A DNA stretch of 18,632 nucleotides from DATDOO01 sp035293245 (GCA_035293245.1 DATDOO010000066.1:1-18632); one strand, 5' to 3'. Positions 7,321 through 15,655 are shown, numbered from the stretch's first letter. Numbers and translations: made by a program. The notes: generated by a model not told the origin, from the letters alone.

Positions 7321-9519
7321 TTAAAACGCAAAACGGACCTCTCCAAAAAAGCTCCGGCCCGCCAGGGGCAGGTCGTTGGGAATGGCCAGCGGCGGGCCCG
7401 CCAGGCTCGGCTCGCGCGCGTCCACGTCGAACAGGTTGCGCACGGAAAACGCCACCTCGAAGTGGTCGGCCACGCGGCTGCGGCGCAGGGTCAGGTCCAC
7501 CCAGGTGTAGTCGCCGATCTCCGAACGGTCGTCGCCGGGGGTGCGGTCGCGGTCGATGATCCACTTGGCTTGGGGCACGAACTGCCAGTCGGGGAGGAAT
7601 TCCCAGGCGGCGCGCAGATAGATTTGATGGTGCGGCGCGTTGCCGGCGTCGTGGTCCTGGGTCTCGTCCATGGATTTCTGGAAGGAATAATTGCTGATCA
7701 GCTTGAGGCTGTCGGTGGCTTTCCACTCGGCCTCCAGTTCGGTGCCGGTGCCTTCCTGGCGGCCGGTGTTCTGCGCCGTGAAGCTGCCGCCGCCGGCGTC
7801 GGGCACATAACGGATGAGGTCGTTCCACCAGTAATGGAATACGTTCCAGCCGAACCGCAGGTTGTCGCGCGGCCGGTAGTCGAAGGCCACTTCCACGGTG
7901 TCCAGGGTTTCCGGAGCCAGGTTCGAATTGCCCAGGGTCACCGGGTTGTTGACGGCGTGCATCTCCTGGAAGGATGGAGCGCGGAAGGCGCTGCCGTACA
8001 TGAGCTTGGCGGTCAGGTCGTAGCGCATGTCCCACACCAGGGCCGCGCGGGGATTGACCGTGTCGCCGAAGTCGGAGTACCAGTCGTACCGCACCCCGCC
8101 GGTCAGTTGCCAGTCGGGGAGGAATTTCCATTCGTCCTGCACGTAAAAGAAATAGTTCTGGCGGTCCGGTTTGCCGATATAAACCGCGGGGGTGTCGGTC
8201 ACGTTCACCAGGGCATGGTTGCCGGACAAGGGGATGTTTTCGCCGGTGAAAGGGTTGATGCCGAAATTTTTCTTTTCCGCCGCCCACAGCGCGCTGTAGT
8301 TGTAACCGGTGCCCAGGCGGACCTGATGATCGTCAAAGCCGGTATAGATGCCGGAAATGTTGGTGCGGATGTGGCGCTCGAAGGTGGAAGGGTCGCCGAT
8401 GAAACCATTGGGAAATGTCACCAGGCCCAAGGGGGCGATGCCGTCGATATTGCCGTCCGCACCAATCGGCAGTTTTGTGCCCGGCGGCAGGAGACGGTTG
8501 TCGCGGGTGTTCACGTTGGCGGTTTCAAAATAGCTGGCTTGGGCCTGCACGTCCCAATGTTCGGCGAACTCCGGATTGTGATAGGTCAGGTCGGTGTTCC
8601 AGCGGTCGGACTCGTTGCGGGAATGGGGGTCCAGGGCCTGGGCCAGGCCGGCGCCCTCGCCGAAATTGCCGCGGTGCTGGAGTCCCCCGCGCCAGCGCCA
8701 GTGGTCGCGCGACAAATCCAAACGGACGTCCAGGTTGTCCCGCATCAGGTTCACCGGTCCCGGGGCCAGGGAGGCGCTGGTTCCCAGGATATTGTCGAAG
8801 AAGGTCTGCAAATCCTCCTCGACGATGCTGTCCGGGCCGTTGGTCTTGTGGTATTCCACCGTGGCGGCCACGTCGAAACCGGCCCATTGGCCGCCGTGCA
8901 GTCCCCAGCCATCATAGGTGTCGAAACTGCCCACCCGGCCGCCGACTTCCGTGCCGTTGATGTCGTCCTTGGTCTTGGTGATGATGTTGATCACCCCGGC
9001 GGAAGCGTCGGCGCCGTACACCGCCGATCCCGGGCCACGCACCACCTCGATGCGGGAGATGGCCTGCACCGGCATGCCGCCCCAGATGACGCTGCGATCA
9101 CCCGCGTAAGCGTTGGTGATGGGAATGCCGTTGATCAGCACCAGCACCTGCTGGTTGAAGCTGGAATGGATGCCGCGGAAGGTATATATGGGGTCGTAGC
9201 CGATGTTGTTGCGCGATACGTGCAGCCCCGGCACGGTTTCCAGGACCTCGTCGATGTCGGTGGCGCCCATGGCCTTGATGTCCGCGGCGTTGATCACCGA
9301 GGCGACCGACGGCGCCCGGCGCAGGGGCTGCCTGGTGCCGGTGGCGATGCTGACCATTTCTTCCGATCCGTAGATTTGCGCCAGCACTTTTTCATCCGCG
9401 CTCAATTCCGGCTCCTGCGCAGCTTGCCCACCGCAAGGCAGCCACGCCGCTGTCAGGGCGAGCAGAGCCGCGGCCCGCCGGATGCGTGGTTTCCCGGATG
9501 GTGATGGAAAGCGATTCAT
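7321..9519 (-). CDS. TonB-dependent outer-membrane receptor (downstream copy)
   Basis: 732 residues from ATG 9517-9519. An N-terminal signal (RRAAALLALTAAWLPCGGQA) leads to a possible TonB-box-like segment (EEMVSIATG, 54-61), then a plug domain (about 67-183; TVPGLHVSR, VLVLINGIPI, IEVVRGPGSAVYGADA) and a 22-strand-type barrel. It ends in GEVRFAF with terminal Phe, the usual beta-barrel assembly signal. Such receptors import scarce ligands (metal chelates, cobalamin, some carbohydrates) using TonB energy. The plug style is CirA/BtuB-like, but no substrate is assigned. It is clearly a tandem paralogue of the upstream receptor: GGRVGSFDTYDGWGLHGG is identical in both. Only 19 nt separate the two, with a short AGGTG just before this ATG. 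The frame stays open upstream of this ATG, but that part overlaps the other receptor and lacks its protein pattern. Confidence 0.95.
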   Translation of the reverse strand: MNRFPSPSGKPRIRRAAALLALTAAWLPCGGQAAQEPELSADEKVLAQIYGSEEMVSIATGTRQPLRRAPSVASVINAADIKAMGATDIDEVLETVPGLHVSRNNIGYDPIYTFRGIHSSFNQQVLVLINGIPITNAYAGDRSVIWGGMPVQAISRIEVVRGPGSAVYGADASAGVINIITKTKDDINGTEVGGRVGSFDTYDGWGLHGGQWAGFDVAATVEYHKTNGPDSIVEEDLQTFFDNILGTSASLAPGPVNLMRDNLDVRLDLSRDHWRWRGGLQHRGNFGEGAGLAQALDPHSRNESDRWNTDLTYHNPEFAEHWDVQAQASYFETANVNTRDNRLLPPGTKLPIGADGNIDGIAPLGLVTFPNGFIGDPSTFERHIRTNISGIYTGFDDHQVRLGTGYNYSALWAAEKKNFGINPFTGENIPLSGNHALVNVTDTPAVYIGKPDRQNYFFYVQDEWKFLPDWQLTGGVRYDWYSDFGDTVNPRAALVWDMRYDLTAKLMYGSAFRAPSFQEMHAVNNPVTLGNSNLAPETLDTVEVAFDYRPRDNLRFGWNVFHYWWNDLIRYVPDAGGGSFTAQNTGRQEGTGTELEAEWKATDSLKLISNYSFQKSMDETQDHDAGNAPHHQIYLRAAWEFLPDWQFVPQAKWIIDRDRTPGDDRSEIGDYTWVDLTLRRSRVADHFEVAFSVRNLFDVDAREPSLAGPPLAIPNDLPLAGRSFFGEVRFAF

Positions 9520-9538
9520 GCACCTAATTTTACGCGTG

Positions 9539-11740
9539 CTAAAAATTGACCCGCACTTCCCCGAAGAAGCTGCGTCCGGCCTGGGGGAAATCGTTGGGAA
9601 TAGGCGCGCCGCCGGAGGCGAACGGGCTGGGTTCGCGCACGTCGGCGTCGAACAGGTTGCGCACCGAAAAAGCCACCTCGAAGCGGTCGGCCAGCCGGGT
9701 GCGGCGCAGGGTGACGTCCGCTTGGCCGTAATCGTGGATCTTGTCCCGCTCGTCGCCGGCCACCCGATCCCGGTCCAGCACCCACTTGACCTGGGGCGTG
9801 AGGTGCCATTCGGGCAGGAATTCCCAGTTGGCGCGCACGTACACCATGTGGTGCGGCGCATTGCCGGCGTCATGATCCAGCTCCTGGTCGGAGGATTCCT
9901 GGTAGGAATAGTTGCCCAGCAGCTTGAGATTGTCGGCGGCTTTCCATTCCGCCTGCAACTCGCCGCCGTAACCTTCCTGCCGTCCCGCATTCTGGGCGGT
10001 GGCGGTGGTCGCGCCCGCATCGGGCACGAAGCGGATGATGTCGTCCCACCAGTAGTAAAAAATGTTGGCGCCGAGGCGCAGGTTGTCGCGTGGCCGGTAG
10101 TCGAAGGCCATTTCCACCGTTTCCATGGTTTCCGGCATGAGATTGGGATTGCCGAGGGTCACCGGATTGCTGACGAAAAACATTTCGGAGAACGCCGGGG
10201 CGCGGAACGCCGTGCCATAAAGTAGCTTGGCGGTCAGGTCGTAGCGGGGCTCCCACACCAGCCCGAGGCGCGGGTTGACCGTATCGCCGAAGTCGGAATA
10301 GTAGTCGTAGCGCACTCCGGCGGTGAACTGCCAATCGGGTAGGAAGCGCCACTCGTCCTGCATGAAGAAGAAATAGTCTTCGCGATGGGCCGGGGGCAAA
10401 AAGGCCAGGGGGGTGCCCGATACGTCCGTGACGGGCAGTCCCGGCTGAAACGGGATGGGCAGGCCGGTGACGGGGTCGCGGCCGAAATTCTTCGACTCCT
10501 TGGTCTTGTACATGTTGTCGTAATTGAAACCGAGCCCCAGCCGCAGGGTGTGGTCCTCGAAGCCGGTGTAAAAGGCCGACAGGCTGGCGCGGGCGTGGCG
10601 CTCGAACACTTCCGGGTTGCCGATCACGCCGTTGGGAAACGTCGTCAGGGTGGGACCGCTGAAGAGGTTGCCGTCCGCTCCGATGGGCAACCGCGTGCCC
10701 GGCGGAAACAGCACCAGGTCGCGGCGGATGTCCTGGTTGCTGGTATCGAGGTAACTCGCCTGCGCCGTCACGTCCCAGTCCTTGGCGAATTCGGGGTTGT
10801 GGTAGGTGAGGTCGGTGTTCCAGCGTTCGCTGGCATAGCGGTTGTGGGGGTCCAGCGCCTGGGCGATGCCAGGGCCGTTGCCCCAGTTGTCGCGCCGTTG
10901 CACGCCGGCGCGCAGCTTCCAGTGGCCCCGCGACAAATCCAGGCGGGCGTCGAAGTTTTCCCGTTGCAGGTTCACCGGCCCCGGGGCGAGGGAGGCCTGG
11001 GTTCCGAATAGCTGGTCAAAAACGGTTTGCTGGTCGGCGTCGATGCTGCGCGTGTGGCCTTCGGTGTCGTGGTATTCCACCATGGCGGCCACGTCGAAGC
11101 CGGCCCATTCGCCGCCGTGCAGTCCCCAGCCGTCGTAAGTGTCGAAGCTGCCCACGCGCCCGCCGACTTCCGTGCCGTCGATGTCTTCTTTGGTCTTGGT
11201 GATGACGTTGATGACGCCGGCAAAAGCGTCGGCGCCGTAAACGGCCGAACCGGGCCCGCGGATCACTTCGATGCGGCTGACGGCCTGTACCGGCATCCCG
11301 CCCCAGATTGCTCCCCGGTCGCCGTGAAAGGACTGGGAAATCGGAATGCCGTTGATCAGTACCAGCACCTGCGGATTGAACTCCGAGGCGACGCCGCGAA
11401 AGGTGTAGATAGGGTTGTACCCGACGAAGCTACGCGCCACGTGCAAGCCGGGCACGGTTTCCAGCGCCTCGTCGATGTCGGTGGCCCCCATGGCCTTGAT
11501 GTCGGCGGCGGTGATGGCCGTGGCCACGGAAGGCGCCTTGGCCAGGGGTTGGGCTTTGCCTGTGGCTATAGTGACGAGTTCTTCGGTCCCATACGCCTGC
11601 AGTAAGGCTTTTTCTTCTTCGGAAAGCTCCTGGGCCACGGCCATGCCCATCTGCCCCAACAGTACCAAGGTGGCGATGCGGATCAGGGATGGCATGGGAC
11701 GAATCCCCTTGCGCTTCGCGCCGGACTTCGCGGTTCGCAT
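9539..11740 (-). CDS. TonB-dependent outer-membrane receptor (upstream copy)
   Basis: 733 residues from ATG 11738-11740, which lies 3 nt after the preceding stop and so may be translationally coupled. An internal ATG at 11693-11695 has AAGGGG 9 nt upstream and would give 718 residues starting MPSLIRIATLVLLG, a more typical signal peptide ending AVAQ. Either is possible. It has an EELVTIATG TonB-box-like segment, a plug domain with TVPGLHVAR and IEVIRGPGSAVYGADA, a barrel, and the C-terminal GEVRVNF beta-signal. It is closely similar along its length to the downstream receptor, with differences grouped in segments likely to be surface loops (for example the residues before LPIGADGN). It is probably an importer of the compound made or used by the upstream enzymes; that link rests on operon position only. 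Confidence 0.95.
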   Translation of the reverse strand: MRTAKSGAKRKGIRPMPSLIRIATLVLLGQMGMAVAQELSEEEKALLQAYGTEELVTIATGKAQPLAKAPSVATAITAADIKAMGATDIDEALETVPGLHVARSFVGYNPIYTFRGVASEFNPQVLVLINGIPISQSFHGDRGAIWGGMPVQAVSRIEVIRGPGSAVYGADAFAGVINVITKTKEDIDGTEVGGRVGSFDTYDGWGLHGGEWAGFDVAAMVEYHDTEGHTRSIDADQQTVFDQLFGTQASLAPGPVNLQRENFDARLDLSRGHWKLRAGVQRRDNWGNGPGIAQALDPHNRYASERWNTDLTYHNPEFAKDWDVTAQASYLDTSNQDIRRDLVLFPPGTRLPIGADGNLFSGPTLTTFPNGVIGNPEVFERHARASLSAFYTGFEDHTLRLGLGFNYDNMYKTKESKNFGRDPVTGLPIPFQPGLPVTDVSGTPLAFLPPAHREDYFFFMQDEWRFLPDWQFTAGVRYDYYSDFGDTVNPRLGLVWEPRYDLTAKLLYGTAFRAPAFSEMFFVSNPVTLGNPNLMPETMETVEMAFDYRPRDNLRLGANIFYYWWDDIIRFVPDAGATTATAQNAGRQEGYGGELQAEWKAADNLKLLGNYSYQESSDQELDHDAGNAPHHMVYVRANWEFLPEWHLTPQVKWVLDRDRVAGDERDKIHDYGQADVTLRRTRLADRFEVAFSVRNLFDADVREPSPFASGGAPIPNDFPQAGRSFFGEVRVNF

Positions 11741-11743
11741 CGC

Positions 11744-12553
11744 CTAGGCGTCCTTCCACTTCCGCCGGGCCGGGCCTTTATAGGCGATGCGTTCGCAACG
11801 CAAGGGGAACAAGGCGCCTTCCGGCTTGTTCATGGCGTCGATGTGGCAGGGAAACATGCCGCCGGTAAAGCTCAAAACCATGAAGCGGTAGTATTCCTGG
11901 CACGACATACCCTGGTCGGCGGCGAGGGCTGCGAGGAGAGAGGCGACGTTCATGTGCAGACGCCAACGCCCACGCAACAGGATGTCCTCGATGGCGAACG
12001 CCAGACGCACGTGAGGGCCGTCGGCGTATCCCAGCTCCTTGGCCAGTGCCAGCATGGGTGGAATGCGTTCGTCCTTCCGGGTGATGGGCCGCCCGTAGCC
12101 CGTAATGCCGCGACGGGTTTGCAGTTCCGACCGGACCAGCTCCGCCAGATCGGCGCCTTGATCCAGTTGGCGTTGAAGCCGATAAAGCAGGTCGATGGTT
12201 TTGATGTCCGGCCGGCGTCCGTAAATGGTCGCTTCGGACACCGCGATGGCCGCGCCGATCCCCAAAGCGGCGGTGCTCCGGGCCGTTCCCGCCAGGGCCG
12301 CCACCCGGTTGTTCCATAGGCGGGGGTCCGGATAGCTGGTGCACAGGCTCCACATGCCTTCGAACAGGCGGATTTGCTTGTCGTCGGGGATACGGCCGGT
12401 GATGCCGTACAGCAGCAATCCCATCCACGGCAATCCCTGGAAATCCTGGAACAGATCCTTGCCGCGCAACACGACCCGCTCGGCGGGAAACCAGGCGCCC
12501 ATGGCGGTAGTCCAGCAATCTTCGCTGGCATGAAGGAGTTCTGGGCCTCGCAT
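11744..12553 (-). CDS. Citrate-synthase-like / citryl-CoA-lyase-like protein, second subunit
   Basis: 269 residues, the length of short citryl-CoA-lyase-type members of the citrate synthase superfamily. The ATG at 12551-12553 has GAGAGGA 7 nt upstream. Family features: WTTAMGAWFPAERVVLRGKDL at the start, SYPDPRLWNNRVAALAGTARST (75-94), and the MNVASLLAAL helix (201-210). Aligned by eye to citrate synthase, the three catalytic positions look lost. The PLHGG His region reads SEATIYGRRP (106-115), the GHR/GHP His region reads GYGRPI (152-157) and the NVDF/NVDG Asp region reads MNVA (201-204). It may be a pseudo-enzyme subunit that partners the preceding paralogue, or an enzyme with different chemistry. 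It sits 14 nt after that gene and 3 nt before the first receptor gene. Confidence 0.8.
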   Translation of the reverse strand: MRGPELLHASEDCWTTAMGAWFPAERVVLRGKDLFQDFQGLPWMGLLLYGITGRIPDDKQIRLFEGMWSLCTSYPDPRLWNNRVAALAGTARSTAALGIGAAIAVSEATIYGRRPDIKTIDLLYRLQRQLDQGADLAELVRSELQTRRGITGYGRPITRKDERIPPMLALAKELGYADGPHVRLAFAIEDILLRGRWRLHMNVASLLAALAADQGMSCQEYYRFMVLSFTGGMFPCHIDAMNKPEGALFPLRCERIAYKGPARRKWKDA

Positions 12554-12567
12554 CTCGCGGTCCTCTC

Positions 12568-13374
12568 TTAAACTTGTTTTGGGCCGGGATCGTCCACCAG
12601 TTTCAGGCCGCCGGCGAAAAACGGAAAGCGCCGCCAGCCGTATTCCTTTTGTTCCAAGGCGTGAACTGCCGCACCGGGCAGACGCAGCAGCAAGTAGAGC
12701 ATTTCGGCCTGATCGCTGTCCATACCCAGATCGAACAGGGCGGCAGCGGCCACGCCGCTCATGCTCAGGGGGTGTCCCGCCAAGGCTTCCAGCGCCGGCC
12801 GCTGTTCGTATAACCAAGCCAAAGCGTCGGAATTGCCGCTCTCCTTCAGCTTGGCCAGGGTCTGGCGCACCGGCGTGGCGCAACCGGCGCCGTGGGGGTC
12901 GAAGCCGGGGGGGTGTTCCATGGGCGGCCACACGTCGATGTCCCCTTCCGGCGGGTTCTGCAATCGCTCGCGCCACGCCGCCAAATCCATCCCGCAGCTT
13001 TGCCAACCGGCCACGGCCAGGGCCACTTCGTGGGCGCCGCCCAACTGGCCTGCGCCCACCGCCAGGGCCGCCATCAGGCTGGAGGCGTGGGTGGAGCCGC
13101 CCGTACCGCCGCACATGGCGGCGTGCACGCTGGCCTCGCGCGGGCCCGGATTGGCCAGGGCCACGGCCAGATTTTCCAGCAACCGGGCCTGGGAGGGGCT
13201 GGGCCGTTCGCCCTTGAACAGGAGATACAGGTATTCGGCCCAGCTCGCCCGGCCCAGCAGGTCGCCGTAAACGTCGTAGCCGGCGCAGTAACAAGTGGCG
13301 GCGGCGAAGGGGTTGTCCGGCTCCGGGGTTTCCTCCCAGATGCGGCTGTGGACGGCTTCTTGCGGTTGGGTCAT
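12568..13374 (-). CDS. Citrate-synthase-like / citryl-CoA-lyase-like protein, first subunit
   Basis: 268 residues. The ATG overlaps the stop of the ThDP-enzyme gene (ATGA, 13371-13374), with GGGAG 7 nt upstream. The fold is recognised from AGYDVYGDLLGRASWAEYLY, LLFKGERPS, the THASSLMAALAVGAGQLGGAHE helix-loop (95-116) and FDLGMDSDQAEMLYLLLRLPG (214-234). Both histidine positions of the citrate synthase triad appear kept: H115 in GGAHE and H161 in GFDPHGAG. The expected catalytic Asp (NVDG-like) reads SMSG (204-207). Citrate synthase relatives condense acyl-CoA with a 2-oxoacid, or cleave citryl-CoA. With a 2-oxoacid-handling ThDP enzyme next door, a condensation on a 2-oxoacid product is plausible but unproven. 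It is probably the catalytic partner of the next gene's product. Confidence 0.82.
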   Translation of the reverse strand: MTQPQEAVHSRIWEETPEPDNPFAAATCYCAGYDVYGDLLGRASWAEYLYLLFKGERPSPSQARLLENLAVALANPGPREASVHAAMCGGTGGSTHASSLMAALAVGAGQLGGAHEVALAVAGWQSCGMDLAAWRERLQNPPEGDIDVWPPMEHPPGFDPHGAGCATPVRQTLAKLKESGNSDALAWLYEQRPALEALAGHPLSMSGVAAAALFDLGMDSDQAEMLYLLLRLPGAAVHALEQKEYGWRRFPFFAGGLKLVDDPGPKQV

Positions 13375-15236
13375 GCGGTTTCTCCCAGCACTTTGATGCG
13401 TGTGGCGATGGGCGGTACTTCGTCCCGGTCGATGCGCACGTCCAGCAAGGTGGGGCCGGGGCGGGCACAAATGGCGTCGATGTCCAGGTTCTTCAGGTCT
13501 TGCGGCGAGTGGATGACGTGGCCCTCGGCGCCCATCGCCCTGGCGCAAGCGGCGTAATCCACTTCGGGCAGGTCGAAGGCGATGCGCTCGGCGCCTCCCA
13601 GCATCTGGCCGTGCTTGACCATGCCCAAAGCCGCGTCGTTGAGCACCACGAAGATGACCGGCAGTTTTTCCTGCACCGCCACGGTGAGTTCCTGGCCGCT
13701 CATGAGCACGCTGCCGTCCCCGGTGATGCACACCACCGGCGCGCCGGGGCAGCCCAGGGCGGTGCCGACGGCGGCGCCGATGGCCCAGCCCATGGAGACG
13801 AATTCCAGACAGGCGCGAAAGTTCCCGGTGCCCAGCGCGCGCCGGCCGGGGCCGTGCCGCCCTTCGGTGCGCCGCTCGGCGACGCGCCGGTCGGCAACGC
13901 GCCGGCCGGGGGTGTGCAGATAATGGATCGCCCAGGCCTGGCCGTTGCCGGTGTCGGCCAGAAAGCGGGTATTCAGGGGGAACAGGTTGGCCAGCTCCTG
14001 CATCAGCCGCTGGGGGGTGATGGGGGTGGCGTCGGAATTGTATTTTTTCTCGTCGTCCAGTGAAAAGGCCAGGGTGGGTTCCTTCGGGCATTCCGCGGCG
14101 CCGACCGGGGCCGTTCCTGCTCCCCTTTGCGGCGGCGCGGTGTTCAGGCGTTCCAGCAGGCGCTGGACGGTGGTAACGATGTGACCCTGCACCTGCATCT
14201 TGGCCATGGGGGAATGCCTCAGGTGCTCCTCGTTGTCGTCCAGATGGATCAGGCGGCTGTTGAGCAGGGCGTCGGAGTCCCAGCCGTTGGTGGCCCACTC
14301 CCCCAGGTTGGTGCCGATGGCGAGGATGACGTCCACCTCCGGATCGGTCAGCGCCTCCCGGGCGCTTGAGTGTCCGCCGAAGCCGATGACGCCGCGGAAC
14401 AGGGGATGGTAGGCATCGATCAGGCCTTTGCCGTGGGGCGCGGCGACGACGACGGCCGGCAGAAGCTGCGCCAACTGCAGAATGCCGCCGATGGCCTTGT
14501 GGCAGCCGGCGCCGATCATCAACACCACTTTTTTGGCCTGGGCGAGTTCTTGCGACAGGCTGGCGATGGCGCCGATGTCCACCTGCGGTGGTGAGGTCAG
14601 CATTTTGGTGAGATCGAAACGAAGATCGTCCAGCGGCACGGGACTGTCCAGAATGTCCTTCGGTATGCTCAGGTGCACCGGGCCGGCGGGCGGGCGAAAA
14701 GCCGCCATGACGGCGGCGGCCAGCTTGTGCTCGAACTGGTCGGCGTGGGACACCAGGGTGTTGTAGCGGGTGCAGTGCTGGAACATGCCCACGGTGTTGA
14801 TGCCGGTGCAGGACGACTCCTGGAACGCGTCCTTGCCGAAGTGCGTCAAGGCGGTTTGCGCAGTGACCACCAGCATGGGAATCTGGTTTTCATAGGCGTT
14901 GGCCACGCCGGTGATCAGGTTGGTGGCGCCGGGGCCGGTGGTGGTGCAGCACACGCCCAGTTTGCCGGTTTCGCGGAAATAGCCTTCCGCCATGAAGGCG
15001 GCGCCGGTTTCGTGCCGGGCCACGATGGACCTCGGGCCGCCCCGCCGCTGGCTGCGGGCCAGGGCGTTGTACAAGCCTTCGATGGCGCCTCCGGGTATGC
15101 CGAAAACGAACGCCACCGACAGTTGTTCGAGATAGCCGACCAGCAGGTCCGCCAGCCGCCGATCGGGTCGGGGTGCCGGCTTTTGCCGTGCGGTCGCCTT
15201 GCTTGCCGATGCCCCGCGGTTTGGTTTTCTGACCAT
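13371..15236 (-). CDS. ThDP-dependent enzyme, acetolactate-synthase-like
   Basis: 621 residues. The ATG at 15234-15236 has GGGAGGA about 6 nt upstream. The three domains are in the usual order: PYR (about 26-190, catalytic Glu E76 in RHETGAAFMAEG), central (about 220-360; IGAGCHKAIGG) and PP (about 405-610, with diphosphate motif GDGS 506-509 and ND 533-534 in NDAALGMVKHGQ). The family decarboxylates a 2-oxoacid and transfers or releases the resulting aldehyde unit. No regulatory small subunit gene follows, so a housekeeping branched-chain role is unlikely. Two features are odd: a basic, low-complexity N-terminus (1-26), and an Arg-rich insert RRVADRRVAERRTEGR (445-460) just before SMGWAIGAAVG. 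It leads a five-gene operon with two citrate-synthase-like proteins and two TonB receptors, which points to a dedicated pathway with an unknown product. Confidence 0.9.
   Translation of the reverse strand: MVRKPNRGASASKATARQKPAPRPDRRLADLLVGYLEQLSVAFVFGIPGGAIEGLYNALARSQRRGGPRSIVARHETGAAFMAEGYFRETGKLGVCCTTTGPGATNLITGVANAYENQIPMLVVTAQTALTHFGKDAFQESSCTGINTVGMFQHCTRYNTLVSHADQFEHKLAAAVMAAFRPPAGPVHLSIPKDILDSPVPLDDLRFDLTKMLTSPPQVDIGAIASLSQELAQAKKVVLMIGAGCHKAIGGILQLAQLLPAVVVAAPHGKGLIDAYHPLFRGVIGFGGHSSAREALTDPEVDVILAIGTNLGEWATNGWDSDALLNSRLIHLDDNEEHLRHSPMAKMQVQGHIVTTVQRLLERLNTAPPQRGAGTAPVGAAECPKEPTLAFSLDDEKKYNSDATPITPQRLMQELANLFPLNTRFLADTGNGQAWAIHYLHTPGRRVADRRVAERRTEGRHGPGRRALGTGNFRACLEFVSMGWAIGAAVGTALGCPGAPVVCITGDGSVLMSGQELTVAVQEKLPVIFVVLNDAALGMVKHGQMLGGAERIAFDLPEVDYAACARAMGAEGHVIHSPQDLKNLDIDAICARPGPTLLDVRIDRDEVPPIATRIKVLGETA
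13844..13910. repeat. Imperfect 15-bp tandem repeat encoding an Arg-rich segment
   Basis: Units such as GCTCGGCGACGCGCC and GGTCGGCAACGCGCC follow each other in frame inside the ThDP-enzyme gene, flanked by GCGCGCCGGCCGG-type sequence. The 15-bp period gives the five-residue pattern RRVAD, RRVAE, RRTEG on the coding strand. This looks like slippage expansion in a surface loop. Confidence 0.55.
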
Positions 15237-15322
15237 CGCTATTCCTCCCCCCTGGTATTGCGAATACTTACATTGATGTTTCGTCCCTTCGCCCCGCAGG
15301 GGGTCGAAAGGCCGTTCCACGG

Positions 15323-15353
15323 ATTCCATGGCGATGGCCCAATGCCATGGAAT
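15323..15353. promoter_or_regulatory. Perfect 10-bp inverted repeat in the ThDP-operon leader
   Basis: ATTCCATGGC (15323-15332) and GCCATGGAAT (15344-15353) are perfect inverted repeats separated by 11 nt. They lie about 90 nt upstream of the ThDP gene ATG, so they would form a hairpin in its leader RNA or a dyad for a DNA-binding protein. The function is unknown; no run of T follows, so it is not an intrinsic terminator. Confidence 0.45.
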
Positions 15354-15627
15354 TGTCGGCGCTGGACAGGCCGCTGAACTGCGGGACCCCGAAGGCCATT
15401 CCGCGAGCAACTTGGCAGTCGGCCCGCCCCGTCCGGATTCAGTCCCGGACGAGGGTTGGCGATGCCGCCGCGGACGAATTCTTCCGTGCCGCATAGTTGG
15501 CCCATTGCCTTTTTCTCTTCGGACGGCTCCTCCGGCAGCGGCCGAAGAGCGAAAGTTCCAAAGGGGCGGTCGGTACCCAACGCATGGCTTCCCCGTGTAA
15601 TCCTGGTTATGTAGGGGATAGCCCTCT

Positions 15628-15655
15628 ATCTTAGGTCGCCTTGATGGATAATCAA
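15628..15655 (-). promoter_or_regulatory. Candidate sigma70-type promoter and dyad for the ThDP operon
   Basis: Read on the - strand, TTGATT (15655-15650) and TAAGAT (15633-15628) are separated by 16 nt, each matching 4 of 6 consensus bases. The -35 region overlaps a dyad TTGAT-N5-ATCAA (15641-15655). Around the dyad, GATAATCA matches the core of the Fur consensus, but the full 19-bp site matches at only 10 positions by my count. A start here would give a leader of about 390 nt. This is a weak prediction. Confidence 0.3.

Noticed and set aside
7201..9504. 767-residue frame antisense to the downstream TonB receptor
   Set aside because: A repetitive Val/Gly/His/Gln composition that mirrors the receptor codons; no recognisable domain or start signal.
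9520..10020. N-terminal extension of the downstream TonB receptor to 899 residues
   Set aside because: This part overlaps the upstream receptor gene in another frame and is Arg/Pro rich without receptor features. A clear signal peptide starts at 9519.
11744..13468. A single 574-residue fusion covering both citrate-synthase-like genes
   Set aside because: The frame is simply open through the upstream gene. Family similarity in this frame starts only at MRGPELL (12553), and the upstream gene has its own frame, start and stop.
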